Source: Roseomonas sp. CECT 9278 (GTDB taxonomy: Bacteria > Pseudomonadota > Alphaproteobacteria > Acetobacterales > Acetobacteraceae). From it: a stretch of DNA of 64,000 nt. Below, piece after piece: positions 1-9,164 of the stretch. The translations under genes and the position numbers were made by a program. Where the stretch lies: assembly GCF_918698155.1 (NCBI RefSeq), contig NZ_CAKKLX010000007.1, positions 62,001-126,000 on the forward strand, read 5' to 3'. Within the stretch, counting starts at the first letter, position 1, and each line of letters starts with the position of its first letter. The notes beneath the pieces are model-generated. The model saw only the letters and a list, made by a program, of their open reading frames with translations, was not told where the DNA came from and did no database searches.

Positions 1-69
1 AAGGATGGCCGCCGCTGCGAGCACGAAGAGCCGGTTGCGCAGGCTCGTGGAGACGAGGAAGTTAAACAT
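1..69 (-). CDS. RND metal efflux permease, N-terminal fragment (cut by window edge)
   Basis: Only the first 23 codons are in the window. Reading down from the ATG at 69 they give MFNFLVSTSLRNRLFVLAAA, the typical amino end of CusA/CzcA heavy-metal RND permeases: a short cytoplasmic start, then the first membrane helix. It lies 12 nt beyond the stop of the adaptor gene, so the operon order is outer-membrane factor, adaptor, pump. The permease would be the proton-driven inner-membrane part of a tripartite pump. Substrate cannot be read from this fragment; the copper genes next door suggest Cu(I)/Ag(I). Confidence 0.75.
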   Translation of the reverse strand, partial: MFNFLVSTSLRNRLFVLAAAAIL

Positions 70-81
70 CCGATGCGGCCC

Positions 82-1797
82 TCAGCGGATCTGCGCGATG
101 AGGCTGGCCGCTTCAGTGACGACACGCTTTCCCGAGTCGAGACCGGCAAGGACGAGCACGTTGCGTCCATCCAGCGGCTGCACGCGCACCGGGCGCGGCA
201 CGAAGCGCTCGGCCGTCGTCATCTCAAAGACGATGGGCGGACCCTCCGCGCTGCGGATCACGGCTTCGCCGGGAAGCACGATCCCAGCTGCCCGCCGATT
301 CGTCTGCACCGTGACGGTCACCGGCGTTCCCACCGACAGGCCGGGCGAAGCGTTCACGATTCGGAACTGCAGGGGAACCGCCTGTTGGCGCAAGGCGAGG
401 CCGCGACCGATGAACGCAAGGTCCAGGGTGAGTCCCGCCGAGGTCGTCGCCCTGGCGCCAGCGATGTCGGCAACCATCCCGCCATCATAGGCTACGGCCT
501 CGACCCACAGCCGGGTCGGCTCGACGATTTCAAAGAGCGGTTCGCGCGCATCGACGATCTGACCGCCGAGGGCGGCCGCGACGCTGATGAAGCCGGACGC
601 GGTGGCCTGGACGGCGAGCCTGCCATTGAGGCCCTCGGCCACCGCTGCCCGACGCGCGCGCAGCCCGTCCAGTTCCGCGCGTGCTTCGGCGATCTCGCGT
701 GTGGAGACGCTGCCCGCCAGGCCCGCAAGACGCTGGGTCCGTTGCTGGGCGATGCCGATCTGAGAATCGAGTTCGGCAAGGGTCGCCTGCACCCCGCTGC
801 GCTCCTGCGCCCCGAGCACCGGAACCACATAGGCCAGGGTTTGCCCGCGCTCGACACGGCTGCCGAGGGCGGGAAATCCACCCTCCGGCGATTCCACCCG
901 GCCGGCCTGGGGCGCCTGAACGCGCCCGGACGCATTCGGATCGGCGATCACCTGGCCAACCAGTTGTAGTGACACTGGTGCGTCGGCGCGATCGACGATC
1001 GTCGCGCGTACGCCGAGCAGTCGCTGCGTCGGCTTCGGGACGAAGACGCTGCCGTCCGGCTGGCGGCGCGGCTGGTCCAACGGCTGCGCCAGGACCGGCA
1101 GTGCCACGAGTGCCAGGACTAGAGCCATCGGGGCAGCTGCTGCCCGCGCCGGCACGCCACCGGCAGCGGCCTTGTGTGGCGTTTCCAAGGCCGGTTCGAC
1201 GCGGGGCTTGAGCGGGACGGTGTCCGCCGCCACCAGCGGCGGGAGGTTGCGCGGTGCTGCGACCCTGCCAACGAGAACGCCCAGGAGAAGCAGCGCGAGG
1301 CCCGCAGCCCAAACCACAGGCTCCACAGCGGCGCGAATCGCTGTTTCGCGCCAGCCCGGCGCTGCCGCGGCCGCGGTCGCAACGGCGGGGACCTCGATCT
1401 CGAGCGGCAGCAGATCCACATCGGACCCTGCGGTGATGGTGAAGATCAGGCTGCGCGGACCCGCCTGCCCGAGCAGGGGGTGGGACACGACATAGGTCGC
1501 CTCCGCACTGCGGGTGACCTGGACGAGTTGCCCGTCGAGCGTGGCGCTGATCTCGGCATTGTCGATCGGCTCAGCGGACGAGTATCGGTCCAGGTAGAGC
1601 CACAGGCGCGCATCCGGACCGAGGACGCCGACGAGATCGAAGATGTCGGAATGCGCGATCGCACGCGGAGCGGCGTTGGCGGGCGGAGGTGGCTCGTCTC
1701 CGTGACCGGGATGGGCAAGCGCAGGCGGCGCCGCGACCAGCAGTGCGAGGGCGGCAGTGGCAACCAGGCGGCGGAACAGATACGTGGCACGCTTCAT
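82..1797 (-). CDS. RND efflux periplasmic adaptor (CusB/CzcB family), long form
   Basis: Membrane-fusion subunit of a heavy-metal tripartite pump, 571 aa. Residues 1-28 are a signal peptide followed by a His-rich HPGHGDE motif. Residues about 30-150 form an extra periplasmic domain. A membrane helix follows near 165-185, then a second signal-like hydrophobic stretch (about 225-245, ending LPVLAQP). The adaptor core (barrel-sandwich hybrid, alpha-hairpin rich in Arg/Glu/Ala, beta-barrel) fills about 250-571. Typical CusB is near 400 aa, so the first 240 residues look like a fused accessory membrane protein. It overlaps the upstream outer-membrane factor gene by 4 nt (ATGA), so the two are translationally coupled. 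Metal specificity is inferred from context. Confidence 0.85.
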   Translation of the reverse strand: MKRATYLFRRLVATAALALLVAAPPALAHPGHGDEPPPPANAAPRAIAHSDIFDLVGVLGPDARLWLYLDRYSSAEPIDNAEISATLDGQLVQVTRSAEATYVVSHPLLGQAGPRSLIFTITAGSDVDLLPLEIEVPAVATAAAAAPGWRETAIRAAVEPVVWAAGLALLLLGVLVGRVAAPRNLPPLVAADTVPLKPRVEPALETPHKAAAGGVPARAAAAPMALVLALVALPVLAQPLDQPRRQPDGSVFVPKPTQRLLGVRATIVDRADAPVSLQLVGQVIADPNASGRVQAPQAGRVESPEGGFPALGSRVERGQTLAYVVPVLGAQERSGVQATLAELDSQIGIAQQRTQRLAGLAGSVSTREIAEARAELDGLRARRAAVAEGLNGRLAVQATASGFISVAAALGGQIVDAREPLFEIVEPTRLWVEAVAYDGGMVADIAGARATTSAGLTLDLAFIGRGLALRQQAVPLQFRIVNASPGLSVGTPVTVTVQTNRRAAGIVLPGEAVIRSAEGPPIVFEMTTAERFVPRPVRVQPLDGRNVLVLAGLDSGKRVVTEAASLIAQIR

Positions 1798-2984
1798 GGT
1801 TCGACCCCGATCGCTTGATTGTAGCGTGATATGGCTTGGCGCACCGCCACCTGCATCCGCCGACGATCGGCATCGGCGCCGGCAAGGCTGGTCCGCAGCC
1901 GTAGCGTCTCCGCGAGGGTTGTCTGGCCGTCACGGAACGCGCGCTCTCCCAGGCTCGCGGCTTCCGCGAGCGCCGCATGGCGCTGATCGGCCAGGCGGGC
2001 GGCGGCCCGCGCATCCGCGAGGGCTGCGCGGGCCCGATCCCGTTCCGCGGCAACGAGGCGATCGACCGCACCGGCTTCTGCGGTTGCGGTGGTGAGTTCA
2101 CCCTGCGCGGTCGCGCGTCGTTCCGCATTGCGCGGCGGATGAGCGAACGGTATCCGCACGCGCACGCCGAACCGGGTGTCCCATCCGGAATCACGGTCGT
2201 CGCGCTCCTGCCGCATGAACGCCCCTATCTCCGGGCTTTCGCGATCTTCGACCTCGGCAATTCGAATGCCGGCGCGGGCGACGTCGAGCCCGAGCCGTGC
2301 GGCGACGATGCGGGGATGCTCGGCAGGCGCGGCAGCGTCGCGCAACACTTCCTGGGATCCAGGCGCGGGATCACGTCCGGTCAGCGCGCGAAACGCGATC
2401 CGTGCCTCGCGGACAGCGGCCTCGGCTTCGCGCAATGCGCCCTCGCTTTCCCTGGCATCTGCGGTCGCGAGCAGTTCCTCCGCCCGAGAGACCTGGCCGG
2501 CCCGAGCCTGGCGCGTGACGTCGCGCGTCAGCGCCGCGGTGCTCGCCGTTCGCGTTCGTGCCGCGGCCAGGGCGGCCTCCGCGGCCGCCCAGGTCCAGTA
2601 CGCATCACGAACCTCAGCGGCGATGGCCAGACGGCGGGCCGCAATCTGCGCCGCAAGACGTTGGCCTTCAGCATCGGCGAGACCACGCTGCGCGCGGGAC
2701 TGGCCCGGCAACCACACCGGGACGCCTACTTCCAGTTCGGCTTCACGGAAGCCACGGTTCTGGGTGAAACGATCGGTGGTGTAGCCGAGTCCAACATTGG
2801 GGGCGCCTGGGGTCAGCGCATTGGCGCCGCGCAGTCGCGCATCGATCGCTGCACGCTGCGCCTCGAGTGTCCGCAGTTCTGGGTTCAGTGCGGCCGCAGC
2901 CTCGAAAGCGTCGCGCAACGGACTGGCGTGCGCCGTGGCGATACCGCCCGCAAGCACGGCAGCCAAGATTAACCGGATCAGCAC
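1794..2984 (-). CDS. TolC-family outer-membrane efflux factor (CusC/CzcC-like)
   Basis: Outer-membrane channel of the metal RND pump, 396 aa. It has a signal peptide (about residues 1-20), two long Ala/Arg/Glu-rich coiled-coil repeats typical of OEP domains, and no Cys lipobox. The start codon is GTG at 2984; no better ATG lies upstream in frame. It is the first gene of the minus-strand pump operon, and its stop overlaps the adaptor start. It is transcribed away from the copper chaperone/ATPase genes, leaving a 340-bp divergent intergenic region with the CueR-type operator. Family is clear; the metal is inferred. Confidence 0.85.
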   Translation of the reverse strand: MLIRLILAAVLAGGIATAHASPLRDAFEAAAALNPELRTLEAQRAAIDARLRGANALTPGAPNVGLGYTTDRFTQNRGFREAELEVGVPVWLPGQSRAQRGLADAEGQRLAAQIAARRLAIAAEVRDAYWTWAAAEAALAAARTRTASTAALTRDVTRQARAGQVSRAEELLATADARESEGALREAEAAVREARIAFRALTGRDPAPGSQEVLRDAAAPAEHPRIVAARLGLDVARAGIRIAEVEDRESPEIGAFMRQERDDRDSGWDTRFGVRVRIPFAHPPRNAERRATAQGELTTATAEAGAVDRLVAAERDRARAALADARAAARLADQRHAALAEAASLGERAFRDGQTTLAETLRLRTSLAGADADRRRMQVAVRQAISRYNQAIGVEP

Positions 2985-3324
2985 TGAATCCCCTTCCGCG
3001 TCGCCCCTGTGCGGATGGGTATGACGACCCCACGCGAACGGGTCTTTTCCCGATCATGACAAAGTATTGCAAAACGGGAGGCTCGCTGGTGCGCCGGGCT
3101 CAGGCGCTAGAGTCGGGCAGGCAACGCCGCGGTCAGTCGTCATCGCCTTGCACAGCAGACTCCGTGCCGCAGATCGAAGAGACGAACGCAGTGCGGCGCA
3201 TCATGATGACGTCTACCGACGCCCAGCTGGGCCAGGCGTTATCATGGTTGAGATTCCGCTTGACCCTCCCAACGTGGGAGGGATGACGAATGCGTCTCCA
3301 GCGATTGCTGAACAGGAGACACAC
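2985..3324. promoter_or_regulatory. Divergent intergenic region between pump and copper chaperone operons
   Basis: This 340-bp region separates the minus-strand pump operon from the plus-strand copZ-copA-cueR operon and must hold both promoters. The right part carries a CueR-like operator (3264-3282). No promoter for the pump operon was recognised on the minus strand. No convincing coding sequence was seen. Confidence 0.5.
3260..3291 (+). promoter_or_regulatory. MerR/CueR-type promoter-operator
   Basis: TTGACC at 3260-3265 serves as a -35. It overlaps a perfect dyad, CCCTCCC (3264-3270), AACGT, GGGAGGG (3276-3282), placed where a MerR-family activator sits between -35 and a weak -10 after a stretched spacer of about 19 bp (region 3285-3291). 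This matches the general CueR box design of opposed CCTTCC-like half sites. The chaperone start codon is 34 bp further on. It would let the cueR-like product encoded at the end of the operon activate the chaperone and ATPase when Cu(I) is present. Confidence 0.7.
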
Positions 3325-3525
3325 ATGCGGCGCTTCGACATTCCCGCCATGACCTGCGGCCACTGCGTGAAGACGATCACGCAGGCCGTGCAATCGGTCG
3401 ACGCGGCGGCGCAGGTCCAGGCGGACCTCGCCACGCACAGCATCGGCGTGACCAGCGGTGCGAGCGTGGCGAGCCTCTCGGCCGCCATAGCCGCTGCCGG
3501 CTACGCGAACTCCGTAAAGGCCTGA
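3325..3525 (+). CDS. copZ: CopZ-like copper chaperone (HMA domain)
   Basis: A 66-aa single heavy-metal-associated domain that would carry Cu(I) in the cytoplasm and hand it to the CopA ATPase 16 bp downstream. The metal motif is MTCGHC, residues 9-14 (M-x-C-x-x-C). The start ATG at 3325 has AGGAG about 8 nt upstream. It is the first gene downstream of the CueR-type operator and in the same direction as copA and the merR gene, so the three probably form one copper-inducible operon. Confidence 0.88.
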   Translation: MRRFDIPAMTCGHCVKTITQAVQSVDAAAQVQADLATHSIGVTSGASVASLSAAIAAAGYANSVKA

Positions 3526-3541
3526 GGCAGGAGCACGCACG

Positions 3542-6082
3542 ATGGCCCCCGACACCAACATCAAGGAGTGGACGCCCGCGCTCGCGGCCTCCATCTCCGC
3601 TTCGCCGGACGCCACGCTCTCGGTCCCGATCGAGGGTATGACCTGCGCGTCCTGCGTGCGACGCGTCGAGCGGGCCATCGTCGCCGTGCCCGGCGTGGCC
3701 TCAGCCACCGTGAACCTCGCGACCGAGCGGGCCGAAATCCGCTTCGACGGCACGCCGGACCTGCCGGCGGTGCTCGGCGCCGTCAGCCAGGCCGGCTACG
3801 GCGTCGGCACCGAGGCGACCGACCTCGCCATCGAGGGCATGACCTGCGCCTCCTGCGTCGGCCGCGTCGAGCGCGCGCTGAAGGCCCTGCCGGGCGTCAC
3901 GGAGGCCACGGTGAACCTCGCGACCAACCGCGCCCGCGTGACGCACCTGCCCGCCGTCGGCGTCGCGGCGCTGATCGCGGCGGTGCAGGCCGCAGGCTAC
4001 GGTGCCGAGCGCATCGGCGCGGAGGCCCCCGCCGACCGCGGCGACCGCGAGCGTGCCGCTCGCGCGGCCGAGATTCGCGGCCTGGCGCGCAGCCTCGGCC
4101 TCGCTGCGCTGCTCACCCTGCCGCTGGTGGTTCTGGAGATGGGCGCGCACCTGTCCATGGCGCTGCACCACGCCATCCGCGACAGCATTGGCTTCGCGCT
4201 GAGCTGGAAGATCCAGTTCGTGCTGGCCGCGCTGGTGATGTTCGTCCCCGGCCTGCGCTTCCAGACCAAGGGCTGGCGTGCGCTGCTGCGCGGCGCGCCG
4301 GACATGAACTCCCTGGTCGCGATCGGCACGGGCGCGGCCTTCGCCTATTCGACTGTGGCGACCTTCGCACCCGCCCTGCTGCCGGAGGGCGCGCGCCATG
4401 TCTTCTTCGAGGCGGCGGCAGTCATCGTCACCCTGATCCTGCTCGGCCGCTGGCTGGAGGCGCGGAGCAAGGGCCGCACCTCGGAAGCCATCCGGCGACT
4501 GATGGGCCTGCAGCCACCCACCGCGCGCGTGCTGCGCGACGGGGCGGAGCAGGAGATCCCGGCGGCACAACTGATCGCCGGCGACATCGTGATGGTGCGG
4601 CCGGGCGAGCGCATCCCCGCCGATGGCGAGGTGACCGAGGGTGCCTCCTTCGTCGATGAGGCGATGATCACCGGCGAGCCCGTGCCGGTGGGGAAGACCC
4701 CCGGCGCGCGGGTGACGGGCGGCACCGTGAACGGCACCGGCGCCTTCCGCTTCCGCGCGACCGCCGTGGGCGGGGAGACGGTACTCTCGCAGATCGTTCG
4801 CATGGTCGAGCAGGCGCAGGGATCGAAGCTGCCGATCCAGGCGCTAGTGGACCAGGTGACGATGTGGTTCGTCCCCGCGGTGCTCGCCATCGCGGCGCTG
4901 ACCTTCGGCGTGTGGCTGGTGTTCGGCCCCGATCCGGCGCTGGCTTTCGCATTGGTGAACGCGGTCGCGGTGCTGATCATCGCCTGCCCCTGTGCGATGG
5001 GCCTGGCGACGCCGACCTCGATCATGGTCGGCACCGGTCGCGCGGCGGAGCTCGGCGTGCTGTTCCGCAAGGGCGAGGCGCTGCAGACGCTGCGGAATGT
5101 CGAGGTCGTCGCCCTCGACAAGACCGGCACGCTGACGGAAGGCCGGCCGAGCCTGACTGACCTCTCGGTCGTAGGGGGCGAGGATGAGGCGGCGATCCTG
5201 GCGCTGGTCGCCGCGGTCGAGGCGCAGTCCGAGCATCCGATTGCCCAGGCAATCGTCACCGCCGCCAAGGCGCGCGGCTTGGTCCTGCCCGACGCCACTG
5301 GCTTCGAGGCCGTGCCCGGCTACGGCGCCACGGCGCTGGTGGACGGGCGACAGGTCGGGGTCGGCGCCGACCGCTACATGGCGCGGCTGGGCATAGACGT
5401 CGCGCCCTTCGCCATCACGGCCGCCGCGCTCGCGGACCAGGGGCGCACGCCGCTCTACGCCGCGGTGGACGGGCGGCTCGTCGCGGCACTTGCGGTCGCC
5501 GACCCGGTCAAGCCGGGGACGCCGGCGGCACTCGCCGCGCTGCGGGCGCAGGGGCTGCACATCGCCATGGTGACCGGCGACAACCGGCGCACGGCAGAAG
5601 CAATCGCCCGCGGCCTCGGCATCGATGAGGTGGTCGCCGAGGTGCTGCCGGACGGCAAGGTTGCCGCCGTGCAGGGCTTGCGTGAGGGCGGGCGGAAGGT
5701 CGCCTTCGTCGGTGACGGCATCAACGACGCGCCGGCGCTCGCCGCCGCTGATGTCGGCCTCGCGGTCGGCACCGGCACGGACATCGCCATCGAGAGCGCC
5801 GACGTGGTTCTGATGTCGGGCGACCTCGGCGCTGTGGCGACGGCCTTCGCGATCAGCCGGGCCACCATGGCGAATATCCGGCAGAACCTGTTCTGGGCCT
5901 TCGCCTACAACGTTGCGCTGATCCCGGTCGCCGCGGGCATACTCTGGCCCTTCGGCGGCACGCTGCTCTCGCCCATGCTGGCAGCGGGGGCGATGGGGCT
6001 CAGCAGCGTCTTCGTGCTGGCGAATGCACTCCGGCTGCGGCGGTTCCAAGCCGCCGCAGCCACCGCGCGGGAGGGTGTGTGA
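3542..6082 (+). CDS. copA: Cu(I)-translocating P1B-type ATPase CopA
   Basis: Exports Cu(I) from cytoplasm to periplasm at the expense of ATP; 846 aa. There are two N-terminal HMA domains with MTCASC at residues 33-38 and 100-105, eight expected membrane helices, the transport motif CPC at 482-484, the phosphorylation motif DKTGT at 526-530, TGE in the actuator domain (ITGEPVP), and GDGIND at about 724-729. All key residues are present and the length is normal for two-HMA CopA. The stop codon overlaps the start of the cueR-like gene (TGATG), indicating coupling. Periplasmic copper would then be removed by the RND pump encoded to the left. Confidence 0.95.
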   Translation: MAPDTNIKEWTPALAASISASPDATLSVPIEGMTCASCVRRVERAIVAVPGVASATVNLATERAEIRFDGTPDLPAVLGAVSQAGYGVGTEATDLAIEGMTCASCVGRVERALKALPGVTEATVNLATNRARVTHLPAVGVAALIAAVQAAGYGAERIGAEAPADRGDRERAARAAEIRGLARSLGLAALLTLPLVVLEMGAHLSMALHHAIRDSIGFALSWKIQFVLAALVMFVPGLRFQTKGWRALLRGAPDMNSLVAIGTGAAFAYSTVATFAPALLPEGARHVFFEAAAVIVTLILLGRWLEARSKGRTSEAIRRLMGLQPPTARVLRDGAEQEIPAAQLIAGDIVMVRPGERIPADGEVTEGASFVDEAMITGEPVPVGKTPGARVTGGTVNGTGAFRFRATAVGGETVLSQIVRMVEQAQGSKLPIQALVDQVTMWFVPAVLAIAALTFGVWLVFGPDPALAFALVNAVAVLIIACPCAMGLATPTSIMVGTGRAAELGVLFRKGEALQTLRNVEVVALDKTGTLTEGRPSLTDLSVVGGEDEAAILALVAAVEAQSEHPIAQAIVTAAKARGLVLPDATGFEAVPGYGATALVDGRQVGVGADRYMARLGIDVAPFAITAAALADQGRTPLYAAVDGRLVAALAVADPVKPGTPAALAALRAQGLHIAMVTGDNRRTAEAIARGLGIDEVVAEVLPDGKVAAVQGLREGGRKVAFVGDGINDAPALAAADVGLAVGTGTDIAIESADVVLMSGDLGAVATAFAISRATMANIRQNLFWAFAYNVALIPVAAGILWPFGGTLLSPMLAAGAMGLSSVFVLANALRLRRFQAAAATAREGV

Positions 6083-6558
6083 TGAACATCGGCGATGCCG
6101 CGAGAGCTTCTGGCGTCTCGGTGAAGATGATCCGCCACTACGAGGCGATCGGCCTGCTGCCGGCGGCGACCCGGACGGAAAGTGGCTACCGCGTCTACCG
6201 GCCCGAGGATGTGCACGCGCTGAGGTTCGTCCGAAATGCTCGCGACCTTGGCTTCCCGCTCGCGGACATCGAGGAGCTGCTTGGCCTGTGGCGAGACAGG
6301 GAGCGAAGCAGTGCGGATGTGAAACGTCTTGCCCTTGGCCATCTCGCGACGATCGAACAGAAAGTCAGGACGTTGCAGGCAGTCGGTGAGACTCTGCGAC
6401 ACCTTGCGAAAGCCTGCCACGGAGATGGCCGGCCCGAGTGCCCGATCCTGCAGGGTCTTTCCGAACGCGAGTCGCCAGCGGCGCCCTCTGCGACGCGCGC
6501 CCCACGGTCCGGAGGAGGACTGCGACACAGCGGAATCAGCGCCGAACCGCGCGGGTGA
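6082..6558 (+). CDS. cueR: CueR-like MerR-family copper-responsive regulator
   Basis: 158 aa. The N-terminal winged HTH (about residues 1-70, with the family signature IRHYEAIGLL) binds the operator dyad; a dimerisation helix follows (about 75-110). The C-terminal metal loop has Cys112 and Cys120 (CHGDGRPEC), the two-Cys spacing of Cu(I)/Ag(I)/Au(I) sensors. A Ser/Arg/Gly-rich tail of about 30 residues extends beyond the usual CueR end. The start is ATG 6082 overlapping the copA stop. The likely target is the dyad at 3264-3282, giving positive feedback on its own operon. Confidence 0.88.
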   Translation: MNIGDAARASGVSVKMIRHYEAIGLLPAATRTESGYRVYRPEDVHALRFVRNARDLGFPLADIEELLGLWRDRERSSADVKRLALGHLATIEQKVRTLQAVGETLRHLAKACHGDGRPECPILQGLSERESPAAPSATRAPRSGGGLRHSGISAEPRG

Positions 6559-6816
6559 ATGTGTTGGCGATGCTCTTTACGGGTCTGCAATCGAGGGCTG
6601 GGTTTCCACGCTGGAGCCGAGGACCGCAAGCAACGGGCCGAGAACAGATGGTCTCGGGCACGGTTATTTCATCTCGTTTGTGATTGCACACGGACAACTG
6701 AGTTCGGCATGCTCCCGTTATTGTAGAAGAGAGGGCCGGTCCTGCGCGCCTGGAGCGCGCTCCAAGGCCCGTGCGCGACCGGGATCGGGGTCGGCCGGCA
6801 TTGGAGGCTGGACCAA
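6559..6816. other. Intergenic region without a recognised gene
   Basis: About 258 bp between cueR-like and lysR-like genes. It is less GC-rich in its middle (about 6660-6730) and contains a 12-bp palindrome GGAGCGCGCTCC in the 6750-6765 area, a possible operator for the downstream LysR gene. It marks the junction between copper cargo and ICE transfer backbone. Nothing coding is supported. Confidence 0.4.
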
Positions 6817-7764
6817 GTGCCACGATGGCTACAGCGGCCGAAACAAGGCGAACCACTCCGGGGCGAAATCGACCTGCGTGGAATGTCTCTGGCAATTTTG
6901 GTCGCACGCACCGGGAGCATCCGTTTGGCGGCACGCGAGGCGGGCCGAACCGTTTCGGCCGTCAGCCGCAGTATTCGGGCGCTTGAGGACGGGCTTGGGG
7001 TATCGCGCTTCGAGCGGCGTCCGTCGGGCATGAAGCTGACGGCCGCCGGCGACGAGTTCCTTGTTGAGGCGACACGCGTGCTCGGCGGCCTGCAATCTGC
7101 CGTGTTGCGGGCACGGGAGGCTGGATCGGCCGCGACGGGCCGATTGGTCATCGGCACATATTTCTCGGCCTCGATGGGACGGTTCCGAGAGGCGCTGATG
7201 CGGTTCGTCGAGCAGAACCAGGGCGTCGAGATCTGGCTTCGCGAGGGAAACCGCGATGAGCTCCTGTTGACCCTGCGCCGCGGCGAGGTGGATCTCGCCC
7301 TGCTGCTGGGGCCAATGGATGAGTCGGCGTTGGACTGCCTGGCGCTTTGGCAAGAAGCCGGCATGGTTGCCTTGCCAGAGCGCCATCCCCTCGCCGACGC
7401 CGGCTTCGTTCGATGGCGGGACTTGGTGGACGAGACATTCATCGTCACGTCGCGTGGTTCCGGACCAGAGGCCCGCATCACGGTCCAAGGACTGCTACCG
7501 CCTGGGACGACAGTTCGCTTCGCAGCGCACGATGTCAGTCGGGAGGGCATGTTCAATTTGGTCGGCGCGGGTTTTGGCGTCGCCGTGCTCGCTGAATCCG
7601 CGTCAGGCGCGTCCTATCCGGGCGTCGTGTTCCGGCCCGTTGGCGACCAGACCGGTCCGACGATGGTGGAGGCTGCGGCGTACTGGGACCCGAAGCGCGA
7701 CAACCCCGCCCTGCGAAAGTTCCTGGCGCAGCTGCGTGCCAGTCAGGGATCGCGCGCTGGCTGA
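6817..7764 (+). CDS. LysR-family transcriptional regulator
   Basis: 315 aa. An N-terminal winged HTH (about residues 20-80, LAAREAG, then VSAVSRSIRALEDGLG and FERRPSG) precedes a LysR substrate-binding domain (about 105-300). The start is taken as GTG 6817; an internal ATG at 6883 would remove part of the first helix. The 3' end overlaps the convergent DUF2274 gene by 22 bp. LysR genes next to trbI/DUF2274 occur in related alphaproteobacterial ICEs, so it probably belongs to the backbone rather than the copper cargo. The effector molecule is unknown. Confidence 0.8.
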   Translation: MPRWLQRPKQGEPLRGEIDLRGMSLAILVARTGSIRLAAREAGRTVSAVSRSIRALEDGLGVSRFERRPSGMKLTAAGDEFLVEATRVLGGLQSAVLRAREAGSAATGRLVIGTYFSASMGRFREALMRFVEQNQGVEIWLREGNRDELLLTLRRGEVDLALLLGPMDESALDCLALWQEAGMVALPERHPLADAGFVRWRDLVDETFIVTSRGSGPEARITVQGLLPPGTTVRFAAHDVSREGMFNLVGAGFGVAVLAESASGASYPGVVFRPVGDQTGPTMVEAAAYWDPKRDNPALRKFLAQLRASQGSRAG

Positions 7765-8000
7765 GCCTGCGGCCCGCGCGATCGAGGCGTGGGCCGGCGT
7801 GCCGGGCGGAAGCCCCGGTCGCTCGCGAGGAACCGCGCCAGCATCGGCGCGACGAGCTTTGTCGGCTCGACCTGCTGCCCCGTCTCGCGCGAGAGCGCTT
7901 CCGCGTAGGCGACGAGGTCGCGGTGCAGTTCGGCAGGCAGCTCCACGGTGAGCTTCACCGGACGGTCGTCGAGGATCGGGCCGAGCTTCAGCTTCGGCAT
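7743..8000 (-). CDS. DUF2274 protein, trb operon terminal gene
   Basis: An 85-aa protein, the last gene of the trb operon, 3 nt after trbI. DUF2274 proteins regularly follow trbI in Trb-type ICEs. The sequence (KLTVELPAELHRDLVAYAEAL) resembles a ribbon-helix-helix DNA-binding fold, so a regulatory role in transfer is plausible but unproven. The Arg/Pro-rich tail overlaps the end of the convergent lysR gene. Confidence 0.75.
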   Translation of the reverse strand: MPKLKLGPILDDRPVKLTVELPAELHRDLVAYAEALSRETGQQVEPTKLVAPMLARFLASDRGFRPARRPTPRSRGPQAQPARDP

Positions 8001-8003
8001 GGG

Positions 8004-9164
8004 TCAGCCTCCGTACGGCTCGAGCACGAGGTCGCGGTGGACGATGACGCGAACCGGAAATCCGGGGCGCACGGTCAGCGTCGGCGGGACAGAGAGCTGC
8101 CGGCGGACGATCTCCTCGCCGGCGCGGCCGACGGTGTCCTGGCCGCTCTCGCGAATGGCGCGGGCGATGTCGCTTTCGTCGTCGCGGCCGAGTTCCAGGC
8201 CGAGGTTCAGCAGGGTCGCCAACCCGGCGGCGAGGAAGAGGCGCCCCCAGTGGTAGTCCACGCCGTCCTCGAGCCCCGCGTAGCCTGCCTCGTCGGCGCC
8301 CGGCATGCGCTCCAGCACGACGGAGCGCCCGTTGGGCAGGATGAGCCGGTTCCAGACCAGCAGGATGCGCTGCTGTCCGAAGCTGATGCGGCTGTCGTAG
8401 GCGCCGATCAGGCGCGCGCCCTGCGGGATGAGCAGGTGCCTACCCGTCGGGCTGTCGAAGACGTTGGCCGTGACCTGGGCGGTGATCTGCCCGGGCAGGT
8501 CGGAGCGGAGGCCGGTCAGCAGCGCAGCGGGAATGACGCTGCCGGCCTGGATGACGAAAGGGCTGGCCGGCGACTGTATCCGATCCGGTGAGGTAGTACG
8601 GCGGTCCGCAGGCCCGCCCAGAAAGGCAAGCCGTCGGTCGGTAGCGTCGGGCCCCACGGGTATGGCGCCGAGGTCTGCTGCTTGCGGCGCGGCCGGCGCA
8701 CCGGAGCGCGGCTCGCCCCGCGCCTCGACCTGCACGAAGAGCCGGCTCGTGCGCGCCGCCTCGATCTCCTGAAGGCGCCGCTGTTCGGCCGGATCGGCGC
8801 TCGTGGGCGCGGCCGGCGGCACGACCGGCTGGCCGCGCTCCTGTGCGCGCATGATCGGCCGGCCAAGATCGCCCGGCAGCGGCGGGCCCAGCTGCGGGAT
8901 CCCGGCATAGTCGCGGGGCAGGCCGGAAAGGCCGTCGGCCTGCGGATTGCGGTCGGTGCTGTAGATTTCGCGCGGCCCCTCGCCGCCGCTGCGGCCCTGG
9001 AGGGCCACGATCAGCGCCGCCCCGATGCCGAGCCCAGCCGCAACGCCGAGCCCGATCAGCACCCGCCGGGAGAGCCGCACCACGCGCGGCGGATCGGGGC
9101 GCAGGCGGAGCGCCGCGGCGATGTCGCGCTCGCTCCCGCCCCGTTCCGGCGCCGCCCCGCTCAT
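8004..9164 (-). CDS. trbI: TrbI, VirB10-like T4SS core protein
   Basis: 386 aa. A cytoplasmic Arg-rich N-terminus, one membrane helix (about residues 35-55), a Pro-rich periplasmic linker (about 70-190), and a conserved C-terminal TrbI/VirB10 beta-barrel domain (about 200-380; FVIQAGSVIPAALLTGLRSD, then LIPQGARLIGAYDS). It spans the envelope and links the ATPases to the outer-membrane core complex with TrbG and TrbH/TrbF-type subunits. The start overlaps the trbG stop by 4 nt. Intact. Confidence 0.92.
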   Translation of the reverse strand: MSGAAPERGGSERDIAAALRLRPDPPRVVRLSRRVLIGLGVAAGLGIGAALIVALQGRSGGEGPREIYSTDRNPQADGLSGLPRDYAGIPQLGPPLPGDLGRPIMRAQERGQPVVPPAAPTSADPAEQRRLQEIEAARTSRLFVQVEARGEPRSGAPAAPQAADLGAIPVGPDATDRRLAFLGGPADRRTTSPDRIQSPASPFVIQAGSVIPAALLTGLRSDLPGQITAQVTANVFDSPTGRHLLIPQGARLIGAYDSRISFGQQRILLVWNRLILPNGRSVVLERMPGADEAGYAGLEDGVDYHWGRLFLAAGLATLLNLGLELGRDDESDIARAIRESGQDTVGRAGEEIVRRQLSVPPTLTVRPGFPVRVIVHRDLVLEPYGG

